Part shown: piece by piece, positions 46,076 to 58,720 of the stretch
Numbering within the stretch: the stretch's first letter is position 1
Layout: each line of letters opens with the position of its first letter
NCBI GenBank assembly: GCA_037013495.1
Contig: CM072806.1
Coordinates: 17,281,001 to 17,345,000 of the forward strand
DNA: 64,000 nt
Direction of reading: 5' to 3'
Origin: Hippophae tibetana
Taxonomy: Eukaryota; Streptophyta; Magnoliopsida; Rosales; Elaeagnaceae
Program-made: the position numbers and the translations under genes
Notes under the pieces: model-generated
Seen by the model: only the letters and a program-made list of their open reading frames with translations
What the model was told of the DNA's origin: nothing
The model's database searches: none

Positions 46076-48043
46076 AAAGTTAAAATTATTTCTACCATTT
46101 AATTTCTCAATTTTATATATTTTTTTTGCAATGATAGAAAATCTAAAATTATATCAATAGAAATACAATTCAAAAAAATTAACACTAATTAGATAATCAA
46201 AAATTCAAAATAAATTCAAATTAACAAACTTGTTCAATTCCAATAAATAACTCTCAAAGCTCTTATATTAATTTGTTATAAATTAATACTAGCATAATAG
46301 AAGTTTGAGTCTAAATTTGATTGCATAAATAAATAATTATAGATAACAGTAAAATTATAAAAAATGTGAAAAATAAATAGTACACAAAGATTTAAATAGT
46401 TTAATTTTTAATGTAAAAAATTTACTCTAAAATCTAAAATAAAGAATATAAACACTAATATTCAATAAGCTACTAAAAAAATCAATCCCTACATATAAAC
46501 AAATAAATCTATATAACGAGACCTGTATTACAAATAAACAAGAAATATATCAACAAATATTGTTAATGGTTACTAAAAGTTACCGATAACTGTCGAAATT
46601 GTGGAGATTTAAACATTGCATCTTTTTTTTCTCTACACACGAAGACAAGGCACAAAAAAATTGTTGATAGTAATAACTTTAAGTCTAAGAAAACATGTTT
46701 TCGAATGATGGTTTAATGAATATTGATGGAGACAAATGGCAAAAGTCACCCTTACTCTTCTTATTCGGGTAGAACTATAAGAGAGTTATATAAGTAAATA
46801 TGATATCCTAAGGTTTCGTGTCAATTAAAGAAGCAAATAATAATAAATTTTATCATTAGATATATTATTTAATATAAAAATTATAAAAATATTATTAAAT
46901 CAAAATAGTGAACTATTAATAATATATTATTAAATCCATTCTTTTCGATTTAACTTTTCTTTACTCGTATAATCTTGCTTCTCATGTTTTTGTCATGTTT
47001 TTGTGTTATGACTAAAACATCTTTTAATCATAAATGGTACAATTTCTTTCACATATAAAAATAAATTAATATCTCCTCGTTTTATATAGTGGTTGGGATA
47101 GTTTAAAATTTTGGATATAGTGATGAATTCTTAATAGGTATTATAAAAATCACCATAACTATTAAATAAAATTAATTAAGTGGATAAAATTTAATATTAA
47201 TTATATATTTCGAGAAGAGACCCATGGTTATATAGTTAAAAAAAACAAACCCACCAAATACCATAAATAATATATTGGAAAAAATGTGGGAAGTCCTTTT
47301 GTTTTGATGGAAGATTTTGATTTAGTCTTACAGGTTAAAAGTTGTATCATTTAGTCATTTTTTTATAAAAAAAAATATTATCATTTAATTATTTTTCTTA
47401 TGAAAAAAATACCTAATGATTTTTTACAATGAATTTTAAAAATAAAATAAAATTTTAAAATATTAAATATACTTGACACATTTTTCATAAAAAAAAGAAT
47501 TAAAAAACACATAGTAGATTAAATTATATTTTATACCAAATAAAAGTTATTAATTTTGCTATTCTTTTATATATACTTAGTTATTATCATTTCTTTGTAA
47601 ACAACGTTATGAAAACAAAAGAAATGCCGGAGCATGCTTAAAAAAGATGTGATTATCAATAACTAAAACAGAAATTAATTATGGTTGTCAAACAATCAAG
47701 ATAATTTTTTTAAGTTTCATAGCGTAAAAGCTCAAAGTTTAGGCTCTAAGATGTTCTATTTAAAAAATTCCCAAAATTATAAACATTCATCAATCATTAT
47801 CTATGGTGATTTTAATTTTACAAATTAATTATATATGAATTTTTTTTTAATATTCATAAGGTGAAAAATGTTTTTATTTAATATTCATATTTAAAAAAAA
47901 TCGTTTATTTATTTTTAACAATAACGGAAAATAAATTCCCATTTTAACATGATAAAATGAGAATTTCGATTAATTATTTTAATTTTATTTATTTAATTAA
48001 TTTTTTATTTTTCTTTCCTATGCAAAATAATTAACTTTTATTA
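46076..48043. other. AT-rich spacer
   Basis: No gene or clear repeat element recognised over about 2 kb; composition is strongly AT-rich with poly-A and poly-T runs. Confidence 0.45.
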
Positions 48044-48238
48044 TTATTTTACCCTACCCAAATAGAATTCTCCACGGCCAAAGGTTGTGTAATATCCTGT
48101 AGCAACATGAATTGCTTTTACATTGTTCAATGCTTCTTCATTCCCATGACCCAAGTACCCATAACGACCCCGACCCCAAGTGCGGACCCTCTTATCGAGG
48201 CCAACAACTACAGCATGCCAAGCACTAGCAGCTGAAAC
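48044..48238 (-). pseudogene. RCC1-repeat gene fragment
   Basis: Minus strand: WHAVVVGLDKRVRTWGRGRYGYLGHGNEE, then LNNVKAIHVATGYYTTFGRGEFYLG and a stop. These are RCC1 (beta-propeller) repeat sequences like those of plant RCC1-family proteins, which usually have about seven repeats in 400 residues or more. A good acceptor (GAACAG) precedes it, so it may be a real exon end, but residues expected between the two halves (E..S.PK.VE and VVSDDG.VYSFG) are missing. I see no other RCC1 exon nearby, so I call it a remnant. Confidence 0.65.
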
Positions 48239-48611
48239 TGTTCAATTAATTAATTAAAATTTTCATTTTACTTTTATTTAAATAGATAAACATGAGGTTT
48301 ATTATCTATTACTATCAAAAAGGATTAAATTAAAACTTTCTAAAAAAATATAGATAAATTTTTTAATTAACGAAATATGAGTTGTGAAAAAACACCCAAG
48401 CCCATCATCTGCTCCATTCTAAGCTCCCCCTCCATTGAAAACTAATTGTGACTTTTTGACGGATGGCATTTTGAGTAACTAATTGTTACCTCATGCAATA
48501 GCATCCAGCCTACAGCTTCAATAACGAAAAAGCAAATAACAAAGGGTAAAGTAACCCCATAAAACATAATGCATAAGACAATAGTATAAAATACTAAATT
48601 ACAAAAGACTT

Positions 48612-48708
48612 TTATCCTATATCCTTGCCCTTCTCATGAAGTAGACGAAGCCTCTTCATCTGGGCCTTCATATAGCACTTGACATTCATAGGATAGTAAC
48701 ATTCAATC
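48612..48708 (-). other. Possible orphan terminal exon
   Basis: Minus strand, after an acceptor-like TGTAG: IECYYPMNVKCYMKAQMKRLR and LLHEKGKDIG, then TAA. It looks like the basic C-terminal end of a protein and has more balanced base composition than its surroundings. I do not recognise the protein. It could belong to a gene to the right on the minus strand or be a remnant. Confidence 0.3.
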
Positions 48709-49436
48709 CTACACATTAAAAGTTTAAGAGATTTGCAGATTAGGAGGTAGCTGTAACTAAGGGCAGTAATTCTTGCCTGTTGTATGTGTTCATGTTGTAT
48801 TTATTTGTGTTATTATTTTTCAATTTAAACTTACATATCAATTTAAACTCACATATTTTTGATATTATAAAAAATTAAATGATTTTTAATTTATTTATAA
48901 TTTTTTGAGTTCGATTTAAGTTAGATTGCATTCTCTTGACATGTAGCCATAAAAATCACTAAAAAATAACGTTAAAAGTTACTACACTTGAGAGTCTCAT
49001 ATCCATTTTGATACTTAAGTTAATTTTTAAAGTAAAATGTTAAGATATGAGAGATTTTGGATATAAGCGTTCCTTTTTCAAGTTATGAGGATCTATTTAA
49101 AGTTTTTTGACATATGACATAACTGTAAATAACTAATATTTAAATTATAATACTTAAACATTAAATTAATTAATATATAATTATTTATAATATCAATGAA
49201 TTTTTATAAATAAGATGATATCATTAATATGGATTTTCATATTTAAATAATAAAAAATATAAATGATTACGTGCTAACTATACCTATTTAACTTTTTAAT
49301 ATCATCATGGATCAATCGAACCTAAATCCCTTAAGCCGTCTGGATCACTAATGGTGGGGTAGGTAGTGTGGTCATCTTGAGTGACTCAGTGACAATTAGT
49401 TCTAGAGTATCTTAGCTGAGTTGTGTAGCTTATACT
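48709..49436. other. AT-rich spacer
   Basis: No gene seen. Confidence 0.4.
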
Positions 49437-51128
49437 TGATGAGGAAAATCAACATCGAATTAACAATATCGATTTTACAAATATTTTGGTTTTATTATTC
49501 AAACTCTTAAAAATAAAATTAAATCATAAACATTTTATCACGATATTTTGATTTTTTTTATATTTCCTAATCTAATAACATAAAAAATTAACATATTTAT
49601 GGATTCAATAAACATTTATGCAAATTTTTATCATTTATAATAGTAATATTTATCGATATAATAATTAAGTTAATTGTGTTTGCTCATATTTTTTAGGTTA
49701 TTAAAGGTATAAATTGATATTTATTCATTCTTTTTTTTTCATATAAATACCACATTTGATGGTGTTAGATATTATTTGTTAATTAAAAAAATCAATTAAT
49801 ACATATGAGTGGGGTCGATAATTAATTTAGTTAATTAATTAATTCCATTTTTCTAAAAAATTGAAAATGAACCATTTAAATTACACTTTTGGTGGGATTA
49901 GACATTTTAAACTCTATTCAAGGTGTTCAAATTAAACCTAAGAATTTAGTTATTGAAGTATTAACTTTCAATTTTTAAAACTATTACTAAAAATATGTTA
50001 TCAATATATTTTCGAATAATAATTCTTATAAAAACTTTTGAAATAAAGCTTCACTCTAACTATCACGCAATTGTACCAACAAATAAAAGGACATTACTCT
50101 AAATGAGATTGGATAATTAAACCTTAAAATCTAATTTTTAGATTTAAGTTTGTAATGAAAAATAATATTTTTTTTCTAACATCCTTAATATAAAATCTTG
50201 AATAAAAAAATCAATTTATTTTATAGAAATGTTTTACCTATTTAATATTTCACAAGTATAACAAAGTTATTATTATATCATATTTATAAACAACTAGTCA
50301 TGTTAAATTTATTCACAAATAAATTAAAAATAACATATGAGAATAAAATATAAAAATAATTTTAAAGAATTAATTTTAAAATTATACCTCAAAAGAATCC
50401 TTATAGAACTTTGATGCTAATTTCGTTTATGGAAAACCTCCAAATATATTTGCATTTCAATTTATTGAATTAAAAACTAGAAATTTACAAAAGCATAACT
50501 AGTTATTCTAAAAAAGAGAAGAACTTTAAAACTAAAAAACTAAAAAAACTTTCTAGAGAGAGAAAAAAGAGAGTTGAGAAATGTGATATTGGAAGGATTT
50601 TGAGGGATAATTTTTTACAGTGGGGCAAGGTTCCTTTTGTAGGTTAGAAAAATGATTAAAAAAAGTGGAAAAATATCTCAAAAGTTCGTCTTGGATGCGT
50701 TTAGAAGGCTACCATGCATGTAGGGATGCTAGCGCGCACAGATGGATGAGATTTGCTGTGGGATACGCGTTGGCATATGCGGGTGCACATGGAACTTGGT
50801 ATGGCACACATAGGCAGACTAGACTTGGCATGACGTGCACGAGCACTAACAGATTGGGGAATTTTTGACCCTTTTATCTCATTTTGTCCAATTTTTTCAT
50901 TTTTTGACTTTTCTTTATTTTTTTCTGAATGATGTATTGCCTTTAGTATTTTTCTTCGAGTCTTTAAATTTATTTTAAAGAAAATAACTGAAAAACAATA
51001 AAAATACTAGTAATTTCAAAAGGACAAATTTATATAAAAATATGATAAAATCATACAAATATAAATTTATTTAATCAATTAAAATACATTAAATGATGAT
51101 AATTTTAATTCTTTTTAAACACTCATCA
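49437..51128 (-). repeat. Solo LTR of the Athila-like family
   Basis: 1692 bp, read on the minus strand from TGATGAGTGTTTAAAAAG to the 3' end, which appears on the plus strand as TGATGAGG at 49437. It aligns with the LTRs at 14138, 18782 and 54163. A small internal deletion near 49490-49510 removes the TCGATCTAAGGAA region. No internal sequence is attached on either side. The flanking pentamers ATACT and GTACC match at three positions, so a target duplication may have decayed. Confidence 0.75.
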
Positions 51129-51375
51129 GTACCACATATATCTTTATTCCATTAGGAACCATGTGTCATAAGCTTTAAAATGACTATTTTCATGCCTCAT
51201 TTTGTGTCCTGGTTGGAAAGTTGTGGTTGGTCAAAGTTTACAAAAAAGTCAACTATGGAACTGTTGGTTTGACTTTCCAAAATTTGATATTTTTGTAGCC
51301 TTATTTTGTTGATCTTCTCTCAATTTGAGCCCTTGAATTGTGGGTTGATGGGAGGTTGATATTGAGCCAAGTAGT

Positions 51376-51387
51376 TTATATAAAGAC
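51376..51387 (+). promoter_or_regulatory. TATA-like box of a decayed transposon gene
   Basis: GTTTATATAAAG, followed by a pyrimidine/adenine-rich leader (ACATCAACCTAACTCACAAC) and a donor-like CTTGGTAAGTG at about 51484. This looks like a promoter and first exon, possibly in an LTR. Confidence 0.35.
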
Positions 51388-51636
51388 CTGCTCAACATCA
51401 ACCTAACTCACAACACTTAGTTAGGAATCAAAGTGATACCTCTAAAAGAAAAGATTAGATAACATTTTCAACTTCACCCAACTCTTGGTAAGTGTATAAA
51501 TGCCTTTATTTTTCTAAATTTTTCTTTAGTTTTTCTTGAATTCGCATGAACTTTAAGAACTTGAAAAACACAGGTACTCTTAGAATTTTTTTTCATATAC
51601 TTTTCTGTAGATCTAGAACAGTAGACCATAATTTTT

Positions 51637-53460
51637 TTGAAGTTTTTTTATAGGAGCTACGAGTTTCTGTACCGTTACTTCAGCATTGATAAACCGGCTT
51701 CTTGTAATACAATTTATGGTGGCAAGATCCACAAACTCCACAAACTCTACCATAAAAAGAAATCCATAAAGAAGAATTGGGATGCAAATAAATCCAAAAT
51801 TGAGTTTAGATACCTAGACAAAAATGACTTGCACCGTGTAGGGTAGCACATGAGGAACTCGTAGGAAAGCCAAGATGAGACAAAGCAACATAACCAGAAG
51901 GAGTTGAAATAACGGGATCAATCGAGAAAGGATTAGACTGGAAAACTATGCCTTGCCATGACCAATGGTCGAGATCTCTGGTCAACCAGGTGATCAAATA
52001 GCTAGCTAGGTAGACGGTGTGAAGTCGATTGGTCCTTCTTTCTTCAACGGTGGTGGTGGCTTTGGTAGTGCTTCTGATGACGATTTCAGCTCTAGAGTAT
52101 GTTTTGACTCCCCTCTTTTCCATAACCCTATTGATCCCATTGACATTTATAACTCTTTTTCTACTGAAGATATTCCTAAAGACTTACTAAATTGCGAACC
52201 CAAGTGTAGAGTGAAATATGTAGTTGATTCAATGGTTGCAATCACTACTAAACCGGTGGTGGATAAACTAAGGGAGATGTTTGAAATTTTTGATATCATT
52301 GGAATATTATTTCGGGTAAGGTATGATACATAGTAATCCCACATAGAAACATATCACCATTTTTATTGATAAACTTTTTGTTGGTCTTATGCTCCTATTC
52401 TTGGTACAAGAGTTCCTTTGTAGATTTGGGGCTCCTTTAAGACAATTCCCTCCTAATTTCTAGAGAATTCTTTTATCTCGCTACCTTCTTAGGAAGGAAA
52501 ATGGTAGGGAGTTTTCCTTGGTTGACTTTCGTGCTCTATACGATCTCCATTTTATGAGTGGTGGATGGTTCAACCTGAGGCCATATGACAACTATAGGTT
52601 TATTAATGACTTTCCCAAGTCCAACAAGGGTTGGCATCTTTTATGTTTCATTATAACCGATGCTTATGATATGGCATGTCCTGAACTTAGTGCTAAGCCC
52701 AACCAATTTGTTCCTAGTGATGAGCTTTCCATGTGAATAAAACTTACAATTCTGAGGTCACTTTTTACTCTTTTGTTCTATTTTTTGCTTAATTTTTTTC
52801 TCTCTTTTGTGCAGTATGCTAGAAGAATGTCAAATTTGATAATGAGAGGCAAGATTTCATTCATCAGTTATTTGCCCTACCTTGTATAGAAAAAAGTTAT
52901 GAGAGAATGCTAATTATTGAGAGAATTTCATACTAAGGGTTACAACTCAAGTTAACCACTCCTGATAGCTTTGATGATCCTACTCCCAAAGGTAAGTATT
53001 CTCTGAGTCATATTTTGTTTTACTTGGTTGATGACTCTATATGTCTTATTTGTTTTTCTTTAAATTTTGCAGATATGAACTCACAACCTATTTATTTTGA
53101 AAAAGGATTTTCTACCAATGTCTTTCAATTGATAAGTTAGTTTATATGGAGCAAAGTTTAGACTAGAGGTGGATGCATGCTTGGGAAGAAAAAAGTATTT
53201 CCAAGATACCACTCGCCAGGTTGAGGTAACCATAGAGGCTAAGGTGCCAAATAAAGCTGTAGTTTCTCCTTTCGTTGAAGACTTTACACCGAAGAATAAG
53301 TCTCCACAGATAAGTCTCTTTTATGCTTCTTCTCCAGTCACTTCTCCTAAGTCCCTAGAAGCCAAGATGGTTGAGGTGACCAGACTTAGAGTTGTGAGGT
53401 TATTTGAGAAATCTTGGAAGATACAAGCTGCTATTCAAGAATTCATTTTTTAGGCATAGG
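51637..53460 (+). pseudogene. Decayed 'gypsy-type transposon' ORF (PF04195-like)
   Basis: The clearest part, about 52405-52735, reads APLRQFPPNF, a stop, then RILLSRYLLRKENGREF, LVDFRALYDLHFMSGGWFNL and FPKSNKGWHLLCFII. This is the pattern of the plant 'putative gypsy type transposon' domain (FY.LK....WY.F..R........P.S.KGWK..FFFV). An upstream acidic/glycine-rich part lies at 52019-52333. An intron-like GTAAGTATTC...TTTTGCAG lies at 52992-53073 and a second open part at 53169-53453. Stops are present. The mobile element it came from is not resolved. Confidence 0.5.
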
Positions 53461-53510
53461 ATTCTTCTATTCCCATGGAAAAGATTGCTTATGGTTCCAT
53501 TGTTAAGAGA

Positions 53511-53600
53511 GATTGGGCCTTAGCTTTACTTGAGCGGGCTCGAGAGGATAGCCAGTGTGATGCCAACACTTTGATTGGGCCTTAGCTTTACTTGAGCAGG
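53511..53600 (+). repeat. Partial tandem duplication
   Basis: GATTGGGCCTTAGCTTTACTTGAGC occurs at about 53511 and again at about 53572, period about 61 bp, followed by related CGAG-containing sequence in both. Confidence 0.7.
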
Positions 53601-53746
53601 ATCGAGGACCACTACACAACTGACAATGATTGGGCAATTGGAAAACTAGGAAGTGTCGATCAGTTTACATGATGAAGAGTGTGGCACATGTGTGATATGC
53701 GTGAATCTATGGATGGGCACTACACGAGTACTAGCCAGTTAGGTGG

Positions 53747-54162
53747 TGATGAGTAGGACCGGTAATGACAATCTTGCAAATACTTTGGTTTTATATTTGT
53801 AAAACTCTCGCAAGTACATGAATCATTTTATAGAAAATGACAAGTATAGTCCCAAGGTCGATCTAAGGAAAGAATAAATCTGGTTTTTAATTTATTATTC
53901 AAAATTTTAAAAATTAAATTAAATCCTAAACATCCATCTTGTCATGATATTTTGATTTTTTTTATGTCTTTCCTAATCTAATAACATATATATGAATTCA
54001 ATAAACATTTATGCAAATTTTTTATCATTTATACCAGTAGAGTATTTATCGATATAATAATTAAGTTAATTATATTTGTTCGTATTTTTTAGGTTATTAA
54101 AGGTATAAATTGATATTTATTGATTCTTTTTTCATATAAATACCACCTTTGGTGGGGTTAGA
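53747..54162 (-). repeat. Truncated inverted LTR of the Athila-like family
   Basis: Begins TGATGAG (the reversed LTR 3' end), then ACCGGTAATGACAATCTTGCAAATACTTTGG, and matches the reverse complement of about 55390-55819. It stops at 54162 in the middle of the LTR, exactly where the next LTR starts. The missing half should lie on the far side of the 54163 element. Confidence 0.75.
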
Positions 54163-55819
54163 TGATGAGTGCTCAAAAAACACTAAAATTACCATGATTT
54201 TATGCACATTAATTGATTAAAAATATATATATTTATATATATTTATCTTTTCGGAATCATAGGTATTTTTATTATTTTTCAGGTATTTTAGCTTAAAAAA
54301 CGAACTTAAATACTCAAAGAGGAATACTGGAGGCAATACATCGCAAATATATTAAAAAATAAATGAGGAAAAGTCAACAAATATGAAAAAATTGGACAAA
54401 ATGGGTCAAAAAGAAGGAAATCGCGCGCTAGCTCTCCCTTCCGCACGCACATTCCTGCTCCATCTGCGCGCCTACGCCCAGACTGTGCCCCATCTGCGCG
54501 CGTTGCCACACCCACACCAGTATGACATCTTCAGCATGATGTCATCATTCACTACTCCGTGTTTTCTCCATTTTTAATCATTTTTTCACCCACTTTTTCT
54601 TCCCATCCTCACCTATAAATACCCTCATTCTCTTCATAACTAAATACACCTAAAAATACATCTTCTCGTCTCTTACTTTTTCTTCCCACTTTTAATCATG
54701 TTTTTGTAATTTATTTGTTTTTCGATTCAATAAATGGGAGTGCAAATTCTGTTTGGAAGTTTTCTAGCAACGGGAATAGCAACAAAGTACTGTAAGGATT
54801 TTATTTCTTTCCAGTTATTTTTTATGCTTTATTCTTACATATTATATTTAATTTGTCTGTGATTAAATTTAACTTTGCTGGCTGTTTGTAAACATGATAT
54901 AATAATAACGTTGTTATACTTGCGAAATATTAAATAGGTAAAAATCTCTAAAATGAATTAATTTTATTTTTATTCAAGATTTTATATTAAGAATGTTAGA
55001 GAGGAATATATTATTTTTCATTACAAACTTAAATCTAAAAATTAGATTTTAAGGTTTAGTTATACGGTCTGATTTAGAGTAGTGCTATTTGTTGGTACAA
55101 TCGTCTGGTAGTTAGAGTGAAGCTCTAGTTCAAAAGTTTTTATAAGAATTATTATCTGAAAATGTATTGACAACATGTTTTCAGTAGTGGTTTTAAAACT
55201 TGAAAGTTAGTACTCGGATAATTAAATTCTTAGGTTTAATTTGGATACCTTGAATAAAGTTTAAACTGTCTAACTCTACTAAATGTGGCATTTAAATGGT
55301 TCATTTTCAATCTCTTAAAAAAAGGAATTAATTTAATTAACCAAATTAGTTATCAACCCAACCCATAAGTGTTAATTGATTTGTTTAGTTAATAAAGAAT
55401 AACTAACCCCACCAAAGGTAGTATTCATATAAAAAGAGAGAATAAATAAATATCAATTTATATCTTTAATAACCTAAATAATATGAGGAAACATAATTAA
55501 CTTAGTTATTATATCCATAAATACTCCACTATTATAAATGATAAAATTTTCATAAATGTTTATTGAATCTTTATCTATGTTTATTTTTATGTTATTATAT
55601 AAGAAACACAAAAACCCAAATATCGTGACAAGATGTTTAGGATTTAATTCCGTTTTTAAAAGTTTGAATAATAAATTAAAAACCACATATATTTCTTCCT
55701 TAGATCGACCTTGGGAGTATACTTATCAATTTCTACGAAATGATTCGTGTACTTGCGAGAGTTTTACAAATATAAAACCAAAGTATTGGCATAATCGGTG
55801 ATACCGGTTCTCCTCATCA
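54163..55819 (+). repeat. 5' LTR of the Athila-type element
   Basis: 1657 bp with perfect 7-bp inverted ends TGATGAG...CTCATCA. The U3 carries a CpG-rich block at about 54420-54520 (several GCGCGC) and the TATA box CTATAAATACC at about 54613. The element interrupts an inverted LTR copy; the five bases before it are TTAGA. Confidence 0.85.
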
Positions 55820-55825
55820 AGTTTT

Positions 55826-55842
55826 TGGCGTCGTTGTCGGGA
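55826..55842 (+). other. tRNA-Asp primer-binding site
   Basis: TGGCGTCGTTGTCGGGA, six bases after the LTR. The 3' end of plant tRNA-Asp would give TGGCGCCGTTGCCGGGG; both visible differences inside the core are C-to-T. Confidence 0.8.
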
Positions 55843-55845
55843 AAC

Positions 55846-57007
55846 AAATAGCGTTTTCAAATTATTTATCAAAATTTTAAAAACATTTTGTGTTGTAAAT
55901 AATTGTGATTTTTTTATTTTGATAAAAAAAATCAAATTTCAAATTTCAAATTTCATAAGAAAAAAAAACTTATCGTTCATGAATAGTAAAAATATTTAAA
56001 AATTTAAAATAAAAGAAAAAAAGAGAAAATAATAATAATAATAAATTTAATGTTCATAAATAAATAAAAATAAATAATTTTAAATTTAAATAATAATAAT
56101 AATAATTATAGCGTTAATAGTAAAATAATTTTTCAATTTAAAATTTGAAGTAAAAAAATAATAAAAATAACTTAAATAAATTTTAAATAAAAATAATTAT
56201 TATTTTAATTATTTTCTTTAAAAAAAATTAAAAATTTAAAAATAAAAAAATTTCAATTTTTATTTTATTTTACCTTTTACCTTTTACCTTTTTCAATTTT
56301 ATTTTATTTTATTTTTATTTATTTATTTATTTTTGTTTAAGTTTTAATTTATTATATTTTTTCTCTTTTAACTATGTTTTATCTTAATTTTTGTTTAACT
56401 TAATTAACTTAGGTTTTTACTAATTTAATTTTCGATTTACTTAATTAACTTAGATTTTCATTAACTTATATAAGATACATTTTTATTAACTTAATTAAGT
56501 TAATAGCATAAAAAGTAAAGATGTAAGAGAGTTCTATCTACGAGACTAGTTATTGAAAGCATTTGTGACACTAGTCTTTTCTGATAACGTTGTTTTGTCT
56601 AGAAGGATGATTTTTAAGGAGCCTTTGCACCACCATTCTTTCCTGTGAACACTCTAAGTTAATACTGATTATGTTATTTTATCTTAAAAAACATAAAAAC
56701 AAATTTAAAAACAAATAAATAAAATTTAAACTTACTTTTATTTAAATAAATAAATAAAATAATAAAAATTTTGAATTTTTTTTAAATTTATTTAAGTATT
56801 TTCTTTTAAAAAAAATAAAAATATATATAAAAAAAATTAGTTTATTATTTTCTTTTAAAAACAATAATAATAAAATAAAATAACTTTGGGTTTAACTAAT
56901 TTTGTTTAGTGTTTTATTAAATACGATGTAAATTTTCTCTAAATTTTTATCTGGTTTTTTTATTATTATTCTTGACAGGAGTTTTAAATTTACGTTTTTA
57001 ATAGTCT
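55846..57007 (+). other. Leader of the Athila-type element
   Basis: AT-rich, with poly-A runs, AATAAT stretches and a TTTTACC triplication (56267-56290). About 56506-56660 aligns with the leader of the 14138 element. No open frame. Confidence 0.6.
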
Positions 57008-58345
57008 ATGCGTGGTAGGAGATCCTTAGGAAACCCTCTTACACCATATGTAAATAATATTCATAAATTAAAACAAGTGTCAAAAAGATTGGATTCCAAC
57101 CATCAACCTGTTTTTGAGCCAAACATAGAACCAAACCTTAATCCTTTACTAGAACCGAAAGAAATGGAAGAAAACCAACATGTCAGGGAAACCACCATGA
57201 AGGAGTTTGCAAGACCAGTGATTGGCACAACAACTACCGCTATCCAACTGGGTGAGGCTGCTCAGAATTATAAACTAAAAAATATTCATTTTTCTATGCT
57301 TCCTTCCTTTTATGGGCTGCCTAATAAAGATTCTCTTTCCTTCATTAGATACGTATATGCTACAGTCCAAACCTTCCCCCTCGGTATTCTAAACGAGGAT
57401 CAACTTAGAATGAGATGTTTCCCCTACACCTTAAAGGATAAGGCCAATGCTTGGTTGATGTCACTTCCTTCAGGTTCTTTGATGACATGGGAGAACATTT
57501 ATAATAAATTCGTGGGAAAATTCTATTCCCACCAAAAAACATTAGACTTGAGAGGAAAAATTGCTACTTTCTCTCAGATGGAAGAAGAACCATTCCATGA
57601 AGCTTGGGATAGGTTTAAAATGTTTCTCACTCAATGTCCCCATCACAGCTTTCCCTTGCAGTTGTAGAACCAATTCTTTTACAATGGACTTACACAACAA
57701 TGTCAGTTCATTGTCGACAACACTGCAGGAGGAGCAATGGGAGAAAAGACTACCTCAGAGACGTACAACCTCTTTGAGATGTTGGGTGCTAATTCCCAAC
57801 AGAAAAGCTCATGAGTGAGAAAATTTGGAGTTCATAAAATCGATTCCAGTAATGAAGTTCAACAACAACTTGTTCAATTGACCAAGCAAGTTGCCCTTCT
57901 CACTACGGAAACCAACACCAATAATGAACAATATGGTTTGTATAGTAACATGGGACATGGTACTGAAGCCTGTCCATATCAAGGAGAAACAACAGTTGGT
58001 CCTGAATAGGTTAATGTATTGGGAGCAGAGACCAAGGTTCGACCCCAATTCAAATACCTATAATCCTGGGTGGAGAAATCATCTGAACTTCTCCTAGAGG
58101 AAAAACAACCCCCCTTTCGCTCAAAGCTCAAATCAGCCAGGCCAGCAATTCCACTCACCTATTCCAAGAAGCATTCTCAATAAATCAACCCTAGAGGACA
58201 ACTTGAATTCTTTTATTCAAGTTTGTAGAGATAACCAATCTAAAACCAATCAACGGTTGGAATCTGTGGAAGCTTCTATCAAAAAGGTAGAAGTTCAAGT
58301 AGAACAGTTAGTTGAACATTTGCAAAAACAAAGCAAAGTCTAATT
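57008..58345 (+). pseudogene. gag copy 1
   Basis: Athila-type gag, starting MRGRRSLGNPLTPYVNN. The core lies at residues about 70-219: IQLGEAAQNYKLKNIHFSMLP, then EDQLRMRCFPYTLKDKANAWL, FYSHQKTLDLRGKIATF, EEPFHEAWDRFKMF. An in-frame TAG at 57665-57667 replaces the CAG seen at the same place in copy 2. The frame resumes to 57814 (NLFEMLGANSQQ), then shifts; VQQQLVQLTKQVALL and a knuckle-like MGHGTEACPYQ follow, and after another shift SNTYNPGWRNHLNFS and the C-terminal helix QRLESVEASIKKVEVQVEQL to about 58342. Protease does not follow this copy. Confidence 0.85.
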
Positions 58346-58720
58346 TAATGGTCAAATGGGGTAAAATAAATTCAATGAAGAGGAGACATTGAGTTTGTCA
58401 TTCTGCAATCTCCAAGCAACGTCTTATTAGAAGACGATAAATTTTAGTCCTACGTGGGAAGTCACCCATTATTGTATTTTCCTTTGTTTTAGTTTTATTT
58501 TGTGTGTAATAAAATTCAAATGAAATAAATTTGTTTGTTTCAAAAATTGTGTCCATTCTTTAAATTTAGCATTAAAAAAAATTTAGGTTCCTTATACCTT
58601 TTTGCTTTAAGCCTATACATTTTGTCAAGTGAGAAATATTTCTTAGAGATATCTACTATTTTTTAAGAGCTAAATGTTGATACACAATAAGAGAAGGATC
58701 AATTTCAACTACAAATAACC
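58346..58720 (+). other. Spacer between gag copies with post-pol-like motif
   Basis: Contains GACATTGAGTTT (58385-58396, also at 16756), the hairpin CGTCTTATTAGAAGACG (58420-58436) and GTGGGAAGTCACCCAT (58454-58469), then TTTTCCTTTGTTTTAG. These correspond in order to the sequence after integrase (63835-63905) and in the non-autonomous element (16756-16870). Confidence 0.6.

Noticed and set aside
50665..50868. Plus-strand 67-codon open frame with better base composition
   Set aside because: This is the GC-rich block of the inverted solo LTR; not conserved as a protein in the other LTRs.
51806..52123. Minus-strand 105-codon open frame
   Set aside because: Has protein-like stretches (for example SNPFSIDPVISTPSGYVALS), but it overlaps the plus-strand transposon gene and I cannot place it in a family.
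54306..54577. Open frames on both strands in a CpG-rich patch
   Set aside because: U3 block of the Athila-type LTR; same reasoning.
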